Positions 7,691 to 17,477 of a stretch of 64,000 nt of DNA are shown here, piece by piece. The DNA comes from an uncultured Clostridia bacterium (GTDB lineage: Bacteria; Bacillota; Clostridia; TANB77; CAG-508). Both the position numbers and the translations under genes were made by a program. The DNA is taken from contig CAKPHG010000005.1 in the NCBI GenBank assembly GCA_934157035.1, positions 62,001 to 126,000 on the forward strand, read 5' to 3'. The first letter of the stretch is position 1; each line of letters opens with the position of its first letter. Under the pieces are notes generated by a model that was not told where the DNA came from, searched no databases, and was given only the letters and a program-made list of their open reading frames with translations.

Positions 7691-10429
7691 TTATTTGCAA
7701 TCATACCAGTTAGTAGCCTCTGATACTTCTACTTCTAATGGCACTGATAATTTTATTGCATTTTCCATACAATTTTTAAGCATTTTTTTCGCCTCTTCTT
7801 TGTCTTTTTCATTAGCCTCTAGTATTAGTTCATCATGCACTTGTAGTATAATGCTAGCATCTATTTTTTTCTTTTCTAGTTCTCTATTTAAGTTAACCAT
7901 TGCTATTTTCATAATGTCTGCTGCTGTTCCTTGTATAGGAGTGTTCATTGCAACCCTTTTTCCAAACTCTCTAACCATATAATTATTTGATTTCAATTCT
8001 GGGATATATCTTCTACGATGAAATAAAGTTTCTACATACCCTTCTTTTTTAGCTTTTTCTACTATTTCATCCATAAAAATCTTTATTCCATTATATTTTT
8101 CTAAGTATTGTTCTATATATTCTTTAGCTTTTTTTCTAGATATTCCTAATTGTCCAGCTAGTCCAAAATCTGAAATTCCATATACTATTCCAAAATTAAC
8201 CGCTTTTGCTGCACTTCTTTGTTCTTTTGTTACCTCTTGAATAGGAATATTAAACACTTTTGAAGCTACTTGTCTATGAATATCTTCATTATTTTTAAAT
8301 GCTTCTAACATGTGTTCATCTTGAGATATATGTGCTAAAACTCTTAATTCTATTTGAGAATAGTCTGCATCAATGTACACATATCCTTCTTTTGGTTTGA
8401 ATACTTTTCTTAGTCTTTTTCCAAGTTCTATTCTAGTAGGAATATTTTGAAGGTTTGGCTCCGTACTACTAATTCTACCTGTTGCTGTTACTGTTTGGTG
8501 AAAATATGAGTGTATACGATTTGTTTCTTTATTTATATAAGGAAGCATTCCCTCTACATAAGTTGAATTCAACTTTGTTAAACTTCTGTATTCTAAGATT
8601 TTTTCTACTATTGGATGTTCTTGTCTTATTTTCTCTAAAGCATCTACATCTGTTGAATAACCTTTTTTTGTCTTTTTAGAACTTGTTAGCTTTAGCTTTT
8701 CAAACAAAATATTTCCTAGTTGAATTGTAGAATTTATATTGAATTCTTCTCCAGCTAACTCATAAATTTGATTTGTTAATATTTCTAACTCTTTTTTTAG
8801 TTCTAAACCAAAATTAGTCAATTCTGCTTTATCTAAATACATTCCATTATATTGCATTTTTGCTAACACAACAGCTACTGGCATCTCTATATTATTAAAT
8901 AAATCAATTTGTTCTTGTTTCTCTAACTTTTCAGTTAATACATTTTTTAATTTTTCAATATTATATGTTATAAAAGAATTTCTCTCCATTTTTTCTTCAT
9001 TAATTGGTGTTTCATTTTCATTAGTATTTGATTCAAATAAATTTATTTGCTTTTCTTCTTGTTTTTCTATTCCTTTGCTTTTTAAATATTCTTCTGCATC
9101 CACTCCTAAGTATTCATTTATCAATTCATTTAATTTATAATTGTTTGTTGTTGGACTTAAGAGATATGCTGCAATTTTTACATCAAAAAAAAGATTTTTC
9201 ATTTCTATATTTTCTTGCTTTAGCATTACATAATCTTCTGATAAATGATATCCTACTTTTTTTATTTCTTCATTTTCAAAAACTTCCTTTAAAAAGCTAA
9301 GTTGTTTTACGTTATTTATATTGCTATAATATACTTTATTTCCAATTAATATACTAATAGATATTATTTCTTTTTTTATTATCTTTGTACTTTCTTTGTT
9401 TTCTATTTTATCAAAATAGTATACTAAATAATTTTCTTTTTTTATTCTTTCGTTTATTTTTTCAAAATCTTCTATATTAAATTTAATTATTTGAAAATTC
9501 TCATCTTCTTCTTTTTCGATATTTTTTGTGTTTTCTTCATTTTTCAGATTAAATCTCTCTATATATCTATTAAATTTCAATACTCTAAAATCTTCATAAA
9601 CTTTATTGTTATCCCATTGTTTTACTTTTAAATCTTCTATTTTTTCTTGTAATGGTACTTCTAGGTTTATTGTTCCTAATGTTTTTGAAAGAAATGCTAA
9701 ATCTTTATTTTCTAACATTTTTTCTCTTGTTTTTCCTTTTATTGTTTCTGCCTTTCCTTCATCTAATTGTTTGTATATTTCTTCTATGTTTCCATAGGTC
9801 TGTATCATTGAAAGAGCTGTTTTTTCTCCTATTCCTGGTACTCCTGGAATATTATCTGAAGCATCTCCTTGAAGTCCCTTTACTTCAATTAATTGAGCTG
9901 GCTCTAATCCATAAACTTCTTTGATTTTATTTCTATCAAAATCTTCTACTTCTGTCTTTCCCATTTTAGTTCTTGGAATTCGAACTTTTATATTATCTGA
10001 AGTTAACTGAAATGTGTCTCTGTCTCCAGATAATATTGTAACTTCTAAGTTCTCTTTTTCTCCAATTTTAGAAAGAGTTCCTAATATATCATCTGCTTCA
10101 TACCCTTCCTTTTCTATAATTGTAATATTCATATCTCTTAAAATATCTTTAATTATAGGCATTTGCATAGCCAATTCATCTGGCATTTTGTGCCTATTTG
10201 CTTTATAACCTTCATACATTTTATGTCTTGCAGTTGGAGCTTTTAAATCAAATGCAACAGCCATATAATCCGGTTTTATATCTTCTTCTATTTTAAATAA
10301 AATAGCTAAAAATCCATAAATTGCATTTGTATATGTTCCATCTTCTGTCATAAGCATTTTTGAGCCCATAATTCCATAAAAGGCTCTATTCATTATGGAA
10401 TTTCCATCTACTAAAACTAGTTTATTCAA
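7691..10429 (-). CDS. polA: DNA polymerase I
   Basis: Fills gaps and removes RNA primers. The 912 residues contain an N-terminal 5' nuclease (about 1-290; GYEADDILGTL, GLQGDASDNIPGVPGIGEKTA) and a middle 3'-5' exonuclease fold (about 310-480). The C-terminal polymerase has motif A DADYSQIELRVLAHIS, motif B RSAAKAVNFGIVYG and motif C QVHDELILEA. The middle domain lacks the DxE catalytic signature (VYYFDKIENKEST occupies that position), so proofreading is probably lost, as in many Firmicutes. The start is TTG at 10429, eight bases after AGGAGG; the first ATG would cut into the 5' nuclease. Confidence 0.98.
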   Translation of the reverse strand: MNKLVLVDGNSIMNRAFYGIMGSKMLMTEDGTYTNAIYGFLAILFKIEEDIKPDYMAVAFDLKAPTARHKMYEGYKANRHKMPDELAMQMPIIKDILRDMNITIIEKEGYEADDILGTLSKIGEKENLEVTILSGDRDTFQLTSDNIKVRIPRTKMGKTEVEDFDRNKIKEVYGLEPAQLIEVKGLQGDASDNIPGVPGIGEKTALSMIQTYGNIEEIYKQLDEGKAETIKGKTREKMLENKDLAFLSKTLGTINLEVPLQEKIEDLKVKQWDNNKVYEDFRVLKFNRYIERFNLKNEENTKNIEKEEDENFQIIKFNIEDFEKINERIKKENYLVYYFDKIENKESTKIIKKEIISISILIGNKVYYSNINNVKQLSFLKEVFENEEIKKVGYHLSEDYVMLKQENIEMKNLFFDVKIAAYLLSPTTNNYKLNELINEYLGVDAEEYLKSKGIEKQEEKQINLFESNTNENETPINEEKMERNSFITYNIEKLKNVLTEKLEKQEQIDLFNNIEMPVAVVLAKMQYNGMYLDKAELTNFGLELKKELEILTNQIYELAGEEFNINSTIQLGNILFEKLKLTSSKKTKKGYSTDVDALEKIRQEHPIVEKILEYRSLTKLNSTYVEGMLPYINKETNRIHSYFHQTVTATGRISSTEPNLQNIPTRIELGKRLRKVFKPKEGYVYIDADYSQIELRVLAHISQDEHMLEAFKNNEDIHRQVASKVFNIPIQEVTKEQRSAAKAVNFGIVYGISDFGLAGQLGISRKKAKEYIEQYLEKYNGIKIFMDEIVEKAKKEGYVETLFHRRRYIPELKSNNYMVREFGKRVAMNTPIQGTAADIMKIAMVNLNRELEKKKIDASIILQVHDELILEANEKDKEEAKKMLKNCMENAIKLSVPLEVEVSEATNWYDCK

Positions 10430-10451
10430 AGTTTATTCCTCCTTTTACCAC

Positions 10452-11999
10452 TTAAATATGGTACAATAAAAGTTCCATTGTAACACACATTTGCATTAAT
10501 AAACCTATTACCGCTATTGTATATGTGTATTTTCTTTCATCACAAAATTTGTTACAAAATATCATATATATAATTGGAAGAATAGGTAGAAAATATCGTC
10601 CTTGTATTCCTTCAATATATTCTAAGTTTGGTCTAGACCATTCTATAAATAACGCTGAAAATATTACTCCCATACATGCTACTACAATGAAAATCATTAT
10701 TATTTTTTGGTACAATTTAAATTCTGTTTTATTTTTTCCTTTTATACTAACAATAATACTCATTATAAAAAGAATATATGGAAAAATACTTATTTTAATA
10801 ACTTCATTTATTTCAATAGTTGCACCAAAAATTTCAGTTAAATATTTTTCAAATAAAAGTACTATTGTATATATAATTTTTTGTATATATCCAATTGGTG
10901 AATTTATAATATATGTTATTGCATCATTTCCTATATTGCTTATTTCTTCTTTTTGTATTCCAAATTTATACCATAAAAAGTCTAATATTAATGAAACTAT
11001 AAAAATTGCAAAACATATTATATTCTTTTGTTTTATATTTTTCCATTTTTCCTTTGGTATAATAAATATAAAAAGAATTAATGTAATATATACAGTCTTA
11101 CTAAGTGCTATTATTACTGAAAATATTGCAAGAATAGCTATGTCTTTTTTATTTATTTTTTCTTTATTATAAGTCAAATATAATATATAGCTTATAAAAA
11201 ACATACTTGCAGAAAAAAGTAATCCATCTGCCGAGATTGTTGCAATTCCCTCAATAGTTGTTGGAATAATACACAACAAGAATAATAAATTTTTTCCAAA
11301 TGGAATCTTTTTTATTGCAAAATATAAAAGCGCTATACATATAATGCTACTAAATACTCTAGCAGTATATAAGTGAACTATAACGTTTTTAGTAAACATT
11401 TTTGCTGTCAAAATTCCCATAATTTCAGGTAAATAATTTACAGGTGAATAAGTTGATACTCTATATCTTACCTTAATTTTATTTGTATTTGTTGTATATT
11501 GATCTATATTATTTAATATTTCGCTATATGTTCTTTTATAGTTTGTTGCTAAAAATGCACCTTTTTCTAAATAATATTCTTTACCATTATTTATAAATTT
11601 TCCCTCAGTATATTCATACACTCTTAAAGCATGAATACTCTCATCGTGCCCAGTTGTTATAGGCATTGCAACTATAAATAAAATTGCAAATGTAGAAGCT
11701 AATGCTAAAAATACTTTTTCTACTTTTATATTTTTTGTTTTTATTTCTTTTATAATTATAAATGCCATTAAAATAACATATATAGATAATGTAGATAATA
11801 CAATATATGTTACCTTTATAGCTGTAATATCTTTACTAATTATTCCTGTCTCATTTTTATAATTAAAAAAATCTCCTGTATTGATTTTGTACGAAAAATA
11901 TAAAAAGTTACATGCAACAATAATTGTTACTACCATAACTATAAATATGCTTTCCCATTTGCCATCTATTTTTAATTTTTCTTTTATTTTATTTAGCAT
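10452..11999 (-). CDS. DUF2142-type polytopic membrane protein (putative GT-C glycosyltransferase)
   Basis: A 515-residue integral membrane protein with about a dozen hydrophobic segments. DUF2142-like features are the early extracytoplasmic TTGHDESIHALRVYEYTEG (acidic pair after membrane segment 3), ISADGLLFSASMF and the C-terminal GIQGRYFLPILP. Members are thought to be lipid-linked-sugar glycosyltransferases acting outside the membrane; activity here is inferred. It precedes polA by 22 bases and has an AGGAG ribosome binding site. Confidence 0.82.
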   Translation of the reverse strand: MLNKIKEKLKIDGKWESIFIVMVVTIIVACNFLYFSYKINTGDFFNYKNETGIISKDITAIKVTYIVLSTLSIYVILMAFIIIKEIKTKNIKVEKVFLALASTFAILFIVAMPITTGHDESIHALRVYEYTEGKFINNGKEYYLEKGAFLATNYKRTYSEILNNIDQYTTNTNKIKVRYRVSTYSPVNYLPEIMGILTAKMFTKNVIVHLYTARVFSSIICIALLYFAIKKIPFGKNLLFLLCIIPTTIEGIATISADGLLFSASMFFISYILYLTYNKEKINKKDIAILAIFSVIIALSKTVYITLILFIFIIPKEKWKNIKQKNIICFAIFIVSLILDFLWYKFGIQKEEISNIGNDAITYIINSPIGYIQKIIYTIVLLFEKYLTEIFGATIEINEVIKISIFPYILFIMSIIVSIKGKNKTEFKLYQKIIMIFIVVACMGVIFSALFIEWSRPNLEYIEGIQGRYFLPILPIIYMIFCNKFCDERKYTYTIAVIGLLMQMCVTMELLLYHI

Positions 12000-12092
12000 T
12001 ACATTTCTCCTCTTTATCTATTTTTATATACTATCACATTTTTTTACACTTGCCAATGAAAAATTAATAATTATATAAGTTTTGCATACAAA

Positions 12093-12146
12093 AAAATAAA
12101 AATATAAATTCAAAAACAATGTTTTCTTAATTTATATTTTTATTTT
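12093..12146. terminator. Terminator downstream of the acyl-CoA synthetase gene
   Basis: An 18-bp A/T stem (12093-12110 with 12129-12146) has a loop that can pair further (AAAACA with TGTTTT). It is flanked by an A run read as T on the minus strand. Confidence 0.65.
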
Positions 12147-12169
12147 ATACTTTTTTTCTAACAGAAAAA

Positions 12170-13960
12170 TTATTTATTATTTAAAATTTTGTCTAATTCT
12201 TTAAATCTTTTTATTTTTTGTGTTGTTGTTTTTTCTAGTGGTTCTTTTGTTAATATAAGTTCTTTTATTCTTTTAAATACTGATAAATTCTTATTTATTT
12301 CTTTAATATCTTCCCACACTGCTTCTTCATATTCTTTTTCTGTTTTTTCACCAAATTTTTCTTTTATTGCTTCTTCGTCGTATACTATTTTTATTCCAAG
12401 TGCAAGTTCATTTTTTGAATTTTCTCTTGGGAATAAAATGCTTTCTTGTACATATGTTAATCTATTTACTAAAAATTCAATATCTGATGGATAAACATTT
12501 TCTCCATTTTTTAGTACTATAACTTCTTTCTTTCTTCCTGTAATATATAAGAATCCGTCTTTATCGAAGTAACCTAAATCTCCTGTTTTAAACCATCCAT
12601 CTTGTAATACTTCGTTTGTTGCTTTTTCATTTTCATAATATCCAAGCATAACATTTGGACCTTTTGCAACTATTTCTCCGACTTTTGTTTTTGTATTTTC
12701 TTTTTCAGTATCTAATGCATTTGTATTTGTTATTTCATTTCCATCTTCGTCTATTAATTTAATTTGAACATTGTATGGATTTCTTCCAACACTTCCTGGT
12801 CTTTTTTGTTTATCTGTTTCTGCTGCAATTAATGGTGATGTTTCTGTTAATCCATAACCTTGAACTGATGCTATTCCAAATGTGTTATATCCGTCTATTG
12901 CATGTTTGTTCATTGCTGCAGCACCGAAGTATAATATACGAACTTTTCCACCTAATTGATCTATAACTGATTTGAACAATTTTCTTCTAATATCTATATG
13001 TAAATATTTATATAGGAAATTTGAGAATTTTCCCATTGTATTTACTATTTTAGTTTTTCCTTGTTTTTCAATTCCTGTTTCTATTTTTTTGTACATAGTT
13101 TCTAAAACTAAAGGAACTGCTACTATTACGCTAACTTTATACTCTTCTAGGTTTTTAGCTATATATTTTAGTCCATCGCAAAATGCTACTGTTACTCCAC
13201 TATAAAAACCATACAAAAATGTTATTGTACATTCAAAAGTATGGTGTAATGGTAAAAATGATAATATTACATCATTTGAATACATTTTTGACATTTTAGC
13301 CATAGCCATTACATTTGAGCATATATTTTTTTGTGAAAGCATTACACCTTTTGCTTGAGATGTAGTACCAGATGTAAATAATAATGCACTCATTTTTTCA
13401 TTATCTATTTTTATCTTTTCATAACTGTTATTACCATTTTTTATTAGTTCTTTTCCTTCATTTACTAATTCATGAAATGATAGTACTCCATCTTTTTGTT
13501 TTTCTAAGTCCATGTTTATATATGTTTTTAAATTGCTAGTATTTTCTTCTCTAATTTTATTAAATACTTCTGCAAATTTATTTTCATATACAACAGCATC
13601 TGCTTTGCTTATTTTTATTAAATTTTCTATTTCTCCTTCTGGAAGTGCCTTATCTAATGGTACTATTACCATATTTGCTGTTGTTGTAGCTAAATATGTT
13701 ACGCACCATTCATATCTATTATTTCCTATAACAGCTATTTTTTTATTTTCTAGTCCCATATTTAATAAAGCTGTTGAGAAAGCTACTATTTCTTCTTTTA
13801 TTTCTTTATATGTTTTTTCTACTAAACACTCATTTTCTTTTTTAAAGTTCTTTTTAAATTTGTATGCTATATTGTCTGGATAATGCTCTACTGTATAATC
13901 TATCATTTCTTTAAAGTTGTTTATCTCGTGTGCTTTATGAAGTTCATTATTAAATTTCAT
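12170..13960 (-). CDS. Long-chain acyl-CoA synthetase (AMP-forming)
   Basis: Activates fatty acids to acyl-CoA through an acyl-adenylate. About 596 residues with the AMP-binding P-loop SALLFTSGTTSQAKGVMLSQ, the GYGLTETSPLIA motif, the GWFKTGDLGYFD hinge region and the C-terminal ITGRKKEVIVLKNGENVYP lysine region. The frame extends 10 codons further upstream, but AGGAGG lies inside that extension and points to the ATG at 13960, so I use that start. It is a single-gene unit with its own terminator. Confidence 0.94.
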   Translation of the reverse strand: MKFNNELHKAHEINNFKEMIDYTVEHYPDNIAYKFKKNFKKENECLVEKTYKEIKEEIVAFSTALLNMGLENKKIAVIGNNRYEWCVTYLATTTANMVIVPLDKALPEGEIENLIKISKADAVVYENKFAEVFNKIREENTSNLKTYINMDLEKQKDGVLSFHELVNEGKELIKNGNNSYEKIKIDNEKMSALLFTSGTTSQAKGVMLSQKNICSNVMAMAKMSKMYSNDVILSFLPLHHTFECTITFLYGFYSGVTVAFCDGLKYIAKNLEEYKVSVIVAVPLVLETMYKKIETGIEKQGKTKIVNTMGKFSNFLYKYLHIDIRRKLFKSVIDQLGGKVRILYFGAAAMNKHAIDGYNTFGIASVQGYGLTETSPLIAAETDKQKRPGSVGRNPYNVQIKLIDEDGNEITNTNALDTEKENTKTKVGEIVAKGPNVMLGYYENEKATNEVLQDGWFKTGDLGYFDKDGFLYITGRKKEVIVLKNGENVYPSDIEFLVNRLTYVQESILFPRENSKNELALGIKIVYDEEAIKEKFGEKTEKEYEEAVWEDIKEINKNLSVFKRIKELILTKEPLEKTTTQKIKRFKELDKILNNK

Positions 13961-14044
13961 TTTAAAATTCCTCCTATTTTTTATACGCAAATTATATAAA
14001 AACTTAAAATAAAAAACAATAAATTTGACCGATTGTTCTAATTT

Positions 14045-14842
14045 TTATATTTTATCAAAGTTAAAATTTTCAATCAATTTCTTTTTAGTTTCAAAACCTT
14101 GTTTTATTGATGAATCAAATTCATGATTTGTCATAACATATTCTATCCATTTTTTTGAAATATCTTTTATTAAAATTACTTCTTTTCTTTTTAGTTCTAT
14201 ATCTTTATCATAATAAGCATTTAAAAATTCTTTTATACCTTCTTTATCTATTCCTCTTGATTTTGAAAAGTAACAATTTGCTATAAGTATAGAGATATCT
14301 ATTATTGCTGGTCCGTATTTTGCATCATCAAAGTCAATGAATCCTATTTCATTTTTTTCTTTATTATAGAATATATTTCTACTTGTTAAATCAAAGTGTA
14401 AAACAGATTTTCTCAATGTATTATCATTTATAAATTCTACCGTTTTTAATCCTTCAGTATTTTTACAATTTACTTTATGAAATATTTTTAGTTTTCTTCC
14501 AAGCATTACCGAAATTTCTTTAGAAATTTCTTTGTTTTTATTATATAAACTTTTCCCTTTCAAAAATGAATACAATATTAGATACAAATTGTTAATTTTA
14601 ATATACTTTTCATTTTTATTTGTCTTAATAATTTTTGGTACATAAAAGTTGTTTTTTAATAATTCTTCATACAATTTAGACATAGTCTTAGCATGTTCTT
14701 CACTTTTATATATTTTCAAAATATATTCACAATCTATTGTCTTTATATTATAAACATTGCCATCTGTCGAGTCTATATTTTTTTCAATATCTACTACTTT
14801 TAAATTGTAATTTTTATTTATTTCATCTTTAAAGATATTCAT
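14045..14842 (-). CDS. Choline-kinase/APH-like phosphotransferase
   Basis: A 265-residue protein-kinase-like enzyme. The catalytic loop VLHFDLTSRNIFYN and the metal-binding IGFIDFDDAKYGPAIIDISI match the aminoglycoside phosphotransferase/choline kinase superfamily, as does the N-terminal strand NVYNIKTIDCEYILKIYKSE. The substrate is probably a small alcohol or sugar-amine; there is no basis to name it. It lies directly behind a decayed queH fragment whose tail supplies its upstream sequence. Confidence 0.85.
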   Translation of the reverse strand: MNIFKDEINKNYNLKVVDIEKNIDSTDGNVYNIKTIDCEYILKIYKSEEHAKTMSKLYEELLKNNFYVPKIIKTNKNEKYIKINNLYLILYSFLKGKSLYNKNKEISKEISVMLGRKLKIFHKVNCKNTEGLKTVEFINDNTLRKSVLHFDLTSRNIFYNKEKNEIGFIDFDDAKYGPAIIDISILIANCYFSKSRGIDKEGIKEFLNAYYDKDIELKRKEVILIKDISKKWIEYVMTNHEFDSSIKQGFETKKKLIENFNFDKI

Positions 14843-14845
14843 TTG

Positions 14846-14970
14846 TCTTTTCTTGTCCTTTTTTATTTATTTGCTATATCTGTCTTCCTTAGAAATAACC
14901 ACTTAAGACCGCACTTCTATTTTTTCCTTGGTATGCTCTGTTTTTTGATATATAATTTTTGTTGCTGTAT
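14846..14970 (-). pseudogene. Decayed fragment of a second queH 3' end
   Basis: Read on the minus strand, 14846-14896 encodes SKEDRYSK-stop-IKKDKK. This matches the C-terminus of the queH gene 0.6 kb away (SEEDRYSKQIKKDKI), with the glutamine codon CAA changed to TAA. Further upstream the match becomes uncertain and frame-broken (possible KCG near 14905-14912). The piece fills the gap between the Nudix and phosphotransferase genes and looks like the remnant of a partial duplication. Confidence 0.5.
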
Positions 14971-14993
14971 TGCTATGAATTGCATAATGTATT

Positions 14994-15404
14994 TTAGTAA
15001 GAATTTTTTAAATATACTTTTATCTGTTTTATTATATGTGGTATATTATAGTTTCCTGCAAATTTAGAATTATCCAGTAATTCTTCGTTTATAGTTACCC
15101 ATTCTAACTTGTTTTTTTCTTCTACCAAAGTTATTTCATGTTGTAAAATGCCATAATAAACTTGTATATTATTTTCATATTTAAAATAATTTAAATCCAT
15201 AAAGTGTTCTAATTCTATATCTTTGCTAGATATTCCTGTTTCTTCAAATAATTCTCTATATGCAGCTTCATCATTTGTCTCATTTTCTTCTATTTTACCT
15301 CCTACAAAATTATATAGCCCTTTATATGGTTCTTTCGCTCTAATACAAAAAAGTGCCTTATCTAAACCTGTATTAAATACTACTATTAAGTTTAATTTTC
15401 TCAT
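14994..15404 (-). CDS. Nudix hydrolase (MutT-like)
   Basis: A 136-residue Nudix protein hydrolysing a nucleoside diphosphate linked to another group. The full Nudix box is present: GGKIEENETNDEAAYRELFE followed by ETGI, from about residue 35. The N-terminal LIVVFNTGLDKALFCIRAK is the usual first strand pair. It is 39 bases downstream of queH in the same operon. The substrate cannot be told. Confidence 0.93.
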   Translation of the reverse strand: MRKLNLIVVFNTGLDKALFCIRAKEPYKGLYNFVGGKIEENETNDEAAYRELFEETGISSKDIELEHFMDLNYFKYENNIQVYYGILQHEITLVEEKNKLEWVTINEELLDNSKFAGNYNIPHIIKQIKVYLKNSY

Positions 15405-15443
15405 TCTTTACTCCTTCTTTTTTAATTCAATCTCAACTATAAA

Positions 15444-15995
15444 TTATATTTTATCTTTCTTTATTTGTTTACTATATCTATCTTCCTCTGAAAATATGCA
15501 GCCACAATATTTTTGCATATATAATCCTAAGTCGTGAGCCTTTTGATGTCCTTCCCAAAAACCAACTCTAAAATCTCTATACAAGAAGTCTATTCCATAT
15601 TCTTTGCTATATTGCTCCATTAATTTTTTTATAAAATCATGTTTCTGATATATACTGTATAGCAATGTGGTAGTAACAGTGTCATATCCATTTTCTTTTG
15701 CATATTCAAATGTTTTTCTTAGCCTAATTTGATAGCAATAATTTACGCATCTTGCATTTAAATTTTTCACGGCTTCCCTGCAAAACGCATCTAAGCCATA
15801 TTCTTCTTCAAATATGGCTTGTACATTTATTGATTTTGTATATTCTTTCAGGCAGTCTCTACGTGCTTTGTATTCCGTGTATGGGTGAATATTGGGATTA
15901 TACCAGTATACTGTTGGTTCTATTCCTTCTTCTCTTAACTTGTCTATACAGTACACACTACATGGTGCACAACATGTATGTAGTAATAATTTCAT
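15444..15995 (-). CDS. queH: Epoxyqueuosine reductase QueH
   Basis: Performs the last step of queuosine tRNA modification, reducing epoxyqueuosine; it is the non-cobalamin alternative to QueG. The 183 residues have the N-terminal LLLHTCCAPCSVYC, the middle RCVNYCYQIRLRKT, and the C-terminal GFWEGHQKAHDLGLYMQKYC followed by GC, giving the cysteine set that holds the metal centres. The gene is directly adjacent to the upstream membrane protein (1-base gap). No other queuosine gene is in the window. Confidence 0.95.
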   Translation of the reverse strand: MKLLLHTCCAPCSVYCIDKLREEGIEPTVYWYNPNIHPYTEYKARRDCLKEYTKSINVQAIFEEEYGLDAFCREAVKNLNARCVNYCYQIRLRKTFEYAKENGYDTVTTTLLYSIYQKHDFIKKLMEQYSKEYGIDFLYRDFRVGFWEGHQKAHDLGLYMQKYCGCIFSEEDRYSKQIKKDKI

Positions 15996-15996
15996 C

Positions 15997-17466
15997 TTAA
16001 TCTCCTTTATTTGTTAATCCTTTTCTTTTTATATTCCTCATTAATTCTAACAATACTACTGTAAATACCATGACTAAAAAATATGGTATTCCTACTGTTT
16101 CATCATCTATTCTCGTTGAATATGTAATTGCATAAGAGTATATTACCCCCATAGAAAGGTATAGTGTATATCTAATATTTTTAGACTTTTGATAAAAAAG
16201 TGTTGGAAATAGCCAAATTACATACCAAGAATTGAAATTTGTTATTAATAAAAATGTAAAAACTAGTAAAAAAACTTGATATGTCTTCATTAATTTACTA
16301 AATTTTATTTTACTATTTTCATTAAAGAATAATTTTAAAATAATTATAACATATGAAACAGCAAATATTCCTAAGCTTATTGCTTTTATTAAGCTTAATA
16401 CTTTTGTATCTCCATTAAGTAAATAATATAGTCCTAAAAATATTGATCTGCTATATTTGTTTTGTTGTACAAAAATTCCAGACAACACTCGTATATCTTT
16501 TACATACAATAAATAAAAAGCTAATAGTATTAAAACGAATTCTGTAACATATAATACAGATTTTCCTATTTTATTTTTTATTTTTTCATCTTTTAGTCCA
16601 TATATTAATATAAAAGGTAGCATTAATATACTTAAATATTTAACTCCTGTCGCAAGTGCAATACATGCAACTGATAAAAATATGTTTTTCTTGTTTTTCA
16701 AGAAATAAATTCCAAGTAATACAAAAAACACTAAAAATATATCATTATGAACATTACTTAAAAATTCAAACAATATAAATGGATTTAATGCAAACATAGC
16801 TGTAAACATTTTTTTATTTGTTATTTTATATATTAAGTATGTGCTTGCTAGAAATACTAATAATGTTATTATTTTAAATATATATAATGATGCTGTTATG
16901 TTTCCAAAAGAGAAAGAAGTTAATATCTTACAAATAACACTCCAAACCGGTCCATATACTACTGGTTCATTTCTCCAGCATCTTGCTACTTTTCCTAACA
17001 TTTCATCCGGTCCATTTTTATTCCAAATATCTTGTACTGATGTATAATATGGATTTTCATTATATTTTGAATCAACCCATCCATTTCCTATATATGAATA
17101 TACATCTAAACTTGTTGTAGGAATAATTATAGCAAATAGAACTGCTATAATTATTATATATAAAAACATACTTTTATTTGTTTTAAAAATCTTGTTTATA
17201 TTTTTTAATATTTTAAAATATAATAAAAATAAAATTGAAAATAATACTACATATATAATTGCATTTATATAAAGTTCATATCTTTGCTCTATATCTTTAT
17301 ACATATATGAAAAAACATAAATAAAATAATAAATAGATTTATGAGTTTTAAGATATTCAAAAGATGGAATAGTAAAAACTATACTTGTTAATAAATATAA
17401 TATTTCTATTAATATATTATCAGATGTTTTTTCTTTTTTTAAAGCTGATTGTTTAACCTTCTCCAT
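15997..17466 (-). CDS. GT-C type membrane mannosyltransferase-like protein
   Basis: A 489-residue protein with about 11-12 membrane segments. The extracytoplasmic loop after segment 3 reads IPTTSLDVYSYIGNGWVDSK then NENPYY, and a later FLSNVHNDIFLVFFVLLGIYF follows. This arrangement resembles GT87/MptA-B-like polyprenol-phosphate-sugar-dependent transferases. It sits in a run ruvB - membrane protein - this gene - queH - Nudix with gaps of 1-23 bases. Acceptor and sugar are unknown. Confidence 0.78.
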   Translation of the reverse strand: MEKVKQSALKKEKTSDNILIEILYLLTSIVFTIPSFEYLKTHKSIYYFIYVFSYMYKDIEQRYELYINAIIYVVLFSILFLLYFKILKNINKIFKTNKSMFLYIIIIAVLFAIIIPTTSLDVYSYIGNGWVDSKYNENPYYTSVQDIWNKNGPDEMLGKVARCWRNEPVVYGPVWSVICKILTSFSFGNITASLYIFKIITLLVFLASTYLIYKITNKKMFTAMFALNPFILFEFLSNVHNDIFLVFFVLLGIYFLKNKKNIFLSVACIALATGVKYLSILMLPFILIYGLKDEKIKNKIGKSVLYVTEFVLILLAFYLLYVKDIRVLSGIFVQQNKYSRSIFLGLYYLLNGDTKVLSLIKAISLGIFAVSYVIIILKLFFNENSKIKFSKLMKTYQVFLLVFTFLLITNFNSWYVIWLFPTLFYQKSKNIRYTLYLSMGVIYSYAITYSTRIDDETVGIPYFLVMVFTVVLLELMRNIKRKGLTNKGD

Positions 17467-17477
17467 TTTTCACCTCT

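Noticed and set aside
10525..11172. Long plus-strand open frame (215 codons) inside the DUF2142 gene
   Set aside because: Antisense to a clear membrane protein; no RBS, and the composition reflects the A-rich sense strand.
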